Shown: positions 62,444 to 64,000 of the stretch, piece by piece
Position numbering within the stretch: position 1 is the stretch's first letter
How the letters are laid out: each line of letters begins with the position of its first letter
From: Oribacterium sp. oral taxon 102
GTDB lineage: Bacteria > Bacillota > Clostridia > Lachnospirales > Lachnospiraceae
Assembly (NCBI RefSeq): GCF_013394775.1
Contig: NZ_JABXYT010000001.1
Span: forward strand, 1,874,501 to 1,938,500
Direction: 5' to 3'
DNA length: 64,000 bases
Made by a program: the position numbers and the translations under genes
The notes under the pieces: generated by a model
Told to the model about the DNA's origin: nothing
The model's input: the letters and a program-made list of their open reading frames with translations, nothing else
Database searches by the model: none

Positions 62444-63997
62444 CTAAAGCAGTACAGAGATCGTCCGACTGTCCCGTCCGGATTCCGAGAAATGAAGGGT
62501 GACGCTCCGCTCCCGCAGCGCTTCCATATAATGGAGCTGCACCGGACGAATCCGCTCTCCGGGGAGCAGCAGCGGGATCCCGGGCGGATAGAGGTAGACA
62601 TATTCCCCCGCGATCCGCCCCGCTGCCTCCATGAGCCGGACAGACCGCCGTTCCTTTTCCGCTGCCTCGGAGAGACGGAGGCAGCTCTCCGGGAGACTGG
62701 CGCCGATCGTCCGAAGCAGCTCCCGGACAGGCTCCTCCCCTGCCTCTCTGCGTTCCGCCTGTTCGTCGTCCGCCCCTGCTTCCCGCTTCCTCTTTTCTGC
62801 CTCTCTGTCCAGAGCGAGCAGCGCCGCCGCCAGTCTCTGATACCCCTCCCTATCGTCCGTCATGGCACTCATGGCGAGCACATTGCTGCCGGCGCTCATC
62901 TCGAGCTCCAGCGAGAAGCGCTCCCGGAGCATCCTTAGCAGCTCCTCCCCGTACCATCCGCTGTCTCCCGCATTCACCAGAATCTTCGAGGCATCACAGT
63001 CGAAAATCGCGCGCGCACCCGCGGCGCGCCCCTTTTCCCGCAGAAAAAACGGATAGAGGAGACGAAAATGCCGAAGTCCCCGAAGCTTTCGGTAGAATTC
63101 TCCGAGCTGCTTCTGCCAGCGCCGAAAATATGCGCTTCCCTCCTCCAGCAGGAGCTCCGTGCAGCTGTCCAGAGAAAGCAGCAGCGGGTAGGAGGGCGAG
63201 GAGCTCTCAAAAATCCCCAGCATTTCCTCCACCCGCTTCGCCTCCACCCGCTCTGTGCATAAATGAAGCCACCCTGTCTGCGTCAGGCTGGGAAGGGTCT
63301 TATGCGGGCTCTGTATCACGAGATCCGCTCCCAGCTCCGCTGCCGATCCGGGAAATCGACGAGGCTCCCCGTTCTTCTCCGCCGTCTCTGCCGGCATTTC
63401 CCTCGAGAGAAAGCCCTCCAGAGAAAAATGCGCGCCATGCGCCTCGTCCACCAGAAGCGGTACGCCTGCCGCATGGCAGCGCGCCGCGATCTCCCGGATG
63501 TCGGAGACCACACCCTCGTAGGTCGGACTGGTCAGCACTACTGCCTCCGTCCCCGGGTACTGCCGGAGCAGCTCCGAAACGCGCGCCGGAAGAATACTGC
63601 CGAAGATTCCGAACGCCTCCTCATATTCCGGCAGCAGCCAGTGTACCCGCAGCCCCCTGAGCTGAATCGCATGAAAGACGCTCCGGTGGCAGTTTCTCGC
63701 GCAGAGGATCTCTCCGCCCTGCCGTGTCACGGCAAATATCCCCGCGAGGTTGCCGCAGGTGCTCCCGTTCACGAGGTACCAGCAGCGCCTCACACGATAC
63801 AGCGCCGCCGTCCGTGCCATTGCCTCGCGCAGTATCCCCTCCGCCGCATGCAGATCGTCTGTCGCCGGAAGCTCCGTCAAATCCAGCTCATACGGGAGGG
63901 CTGCGCCGGTCACGTTCCGCCGCTTATGCCCCGGCATATGAAAGGGATACCTCCCCTCCCGAAGATAGTCCCGCAGCTGCCGCTCCAATCTCCCCAT
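62444..63997 (-). CDS. Orn/Lys/Arg decarboxylase-fold PLP enzyme
   Basis: 517-residue fold-type I PLP enzyme of the arginine/lysine decarboxylase family short form (no N-terminal wing domain). N-terminal FHMPGHKRRN, VNGSTCGN, Asp/His pair in LVDEAHGAHF, and PLP-binding Lys in IQSPHKTLPSLTQTGWLH. A C-terminal domain of about 120 residues follows, with an inserted Glu/Arg-rich stretch (about 405-425). The ATG at 63997 begins three bases from the window edge. Substrate (lysine, arginine or ornithine) cannot be chosen from the motifs. Confidence 0.9.
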   Translation of the reverse strand: MGRLERQLRDYLREGRYPFHMPGHKRRNVTGAALPYELDLTELPATDDLHAAEGILREAMARTAALYRVRRCWYLVNGSTCGNLAGIFAVTRQGGEILCARNCHRSVFHAIQLRGLRVHWLLPEYEEAFGIFGSILPARVSELLRQYPGTEAVVLTSPTYEGVVSDIREIAARCHAAGVPLLVDEAHGAHFSLEGFLSREMPAETAEKNGEPRRFPGSAAELGADLVIQSPHKTLPSLTQTGWLHLCTERVEAKRVEEMLGIFESSSPSYPLLLSLDSCTELLLEEGSAYFRRWQKQLGEFYRKLRGLRHFRLLYPFFLREKGRAAGARAIFDCDASKILVNAGDSGWYGEELLRMLRERFSLELEMSAGSNVLAMSAMTDDREGYQRLAAALLALDREAEKRKREAGADDEQAERREAGEEPVRELLRTIGASLPESCLRLSEAAEKERRSVRLMEAAGRIAGEYVYLYPPGIPLLLPGERIRPVQLHYMEALRERSVTLHFSESGRDSRTISVLL

Positions 63998-64000
63998 TAC

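Overview
The window reads as chromosomal DNA of a high-GC (roughly 55-60%) anaerobic Clostridia member, most likely Lachnospiraceae. The case rests on a SCIFF ranthipeptide precursor with its radical SAM maturase, a clostridial 2[4Fe-4S] ferredoxin, a YitT protein, a BipA/TypA GTPase, strong AGGAGG-type ribosome binding sites, and the order rimP-nusA-ylxR-ylxQ-infB-rbfA-nrnA-truB/ribF-rpsO-pnp. The genus cannot be fixed from sequence reading alone. No rRNA, tRNA, CRISPR array or complete insertion sequence was seen. Most genes lie on the minus strand.

Layout. 1-10.8 kb: the translation and RNA operon (rimP to pnp, minus strand), with a truB-ribF gene fusion and a RimP that lacks its C-terminal domain. 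10.8-13.4 kb: an orphan ABC ATPase, a deletion remnant of a ZIP metal permease, and an ABC-F ATPase that is itself shortened in its first ATPase domain. 13.8-24.1 kb: housekeeping genes (ferredoxin, a GltD-like oxidoreductase, an SseB-like protein, lgt, ligA, rluF-type synthase), a lipoprotein whose C-terminus resembles the Tad2/DUF2829 fold, YitT, and a VOC-MBL pair. 24.3 kb: an orphan mosaic pilin. 25.5-32.9 kb: a branched-chain amino acid locus with two acetolactate synthases, ilvC and ilvA. It is preceded by a strong promoter, a short ORF very rich in Ile/Leu/Val codons and an intrinsic terminator, which is the layout of ribosome-mediated attenuation. 33.0-35.5 kb: a scarred accessory patch with an sfsA fragment, a nicotinamidase-like gene, another gene fragment and an AT-rich DUF4143-type ATPase. 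35.6-44.8 kb: a DUF815 ATPase, purA, purB, dapB, dapA, typA and yigZ. 44.8-52.9 kb: a class A PBP, an RpiB-like isomerase, an M20 peptidase, rpoD, and a CbbX-like double AAA protein whose catalytic residues are lost. 53.0-56.4 kb: a HAD phosphatase, a zinc-ribbon membrane protein and the SCIFF system. 56.4-62.2 kb: pxpA-accC-accB-pxpC-pxpB plus an Nramp-related transporter. 62.4-64.0 kb: an Orn/Lys/Arg-decarboxylase-fold enzyme.

How the genes connect. The first block couples transcription elongation, ribosome assembly, initiation, tRNA modification and RNA decay. The ilv block makes isoleucine, valine and leucine precursors and appears to be controlled by translation of a branched-chain-rich leader. 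The pxp block contains all the domain types of urea carboxylase (biotin carboxylase, biotin carrier, and the KipI/KipA-like halves) as separate proteins. This suggests a biotin-dependent 5-oxoproline or amide carboxylating machine with its own permease. Intergenic DNA carries several families of small palindromes in which the stem arms change but stay complementary.
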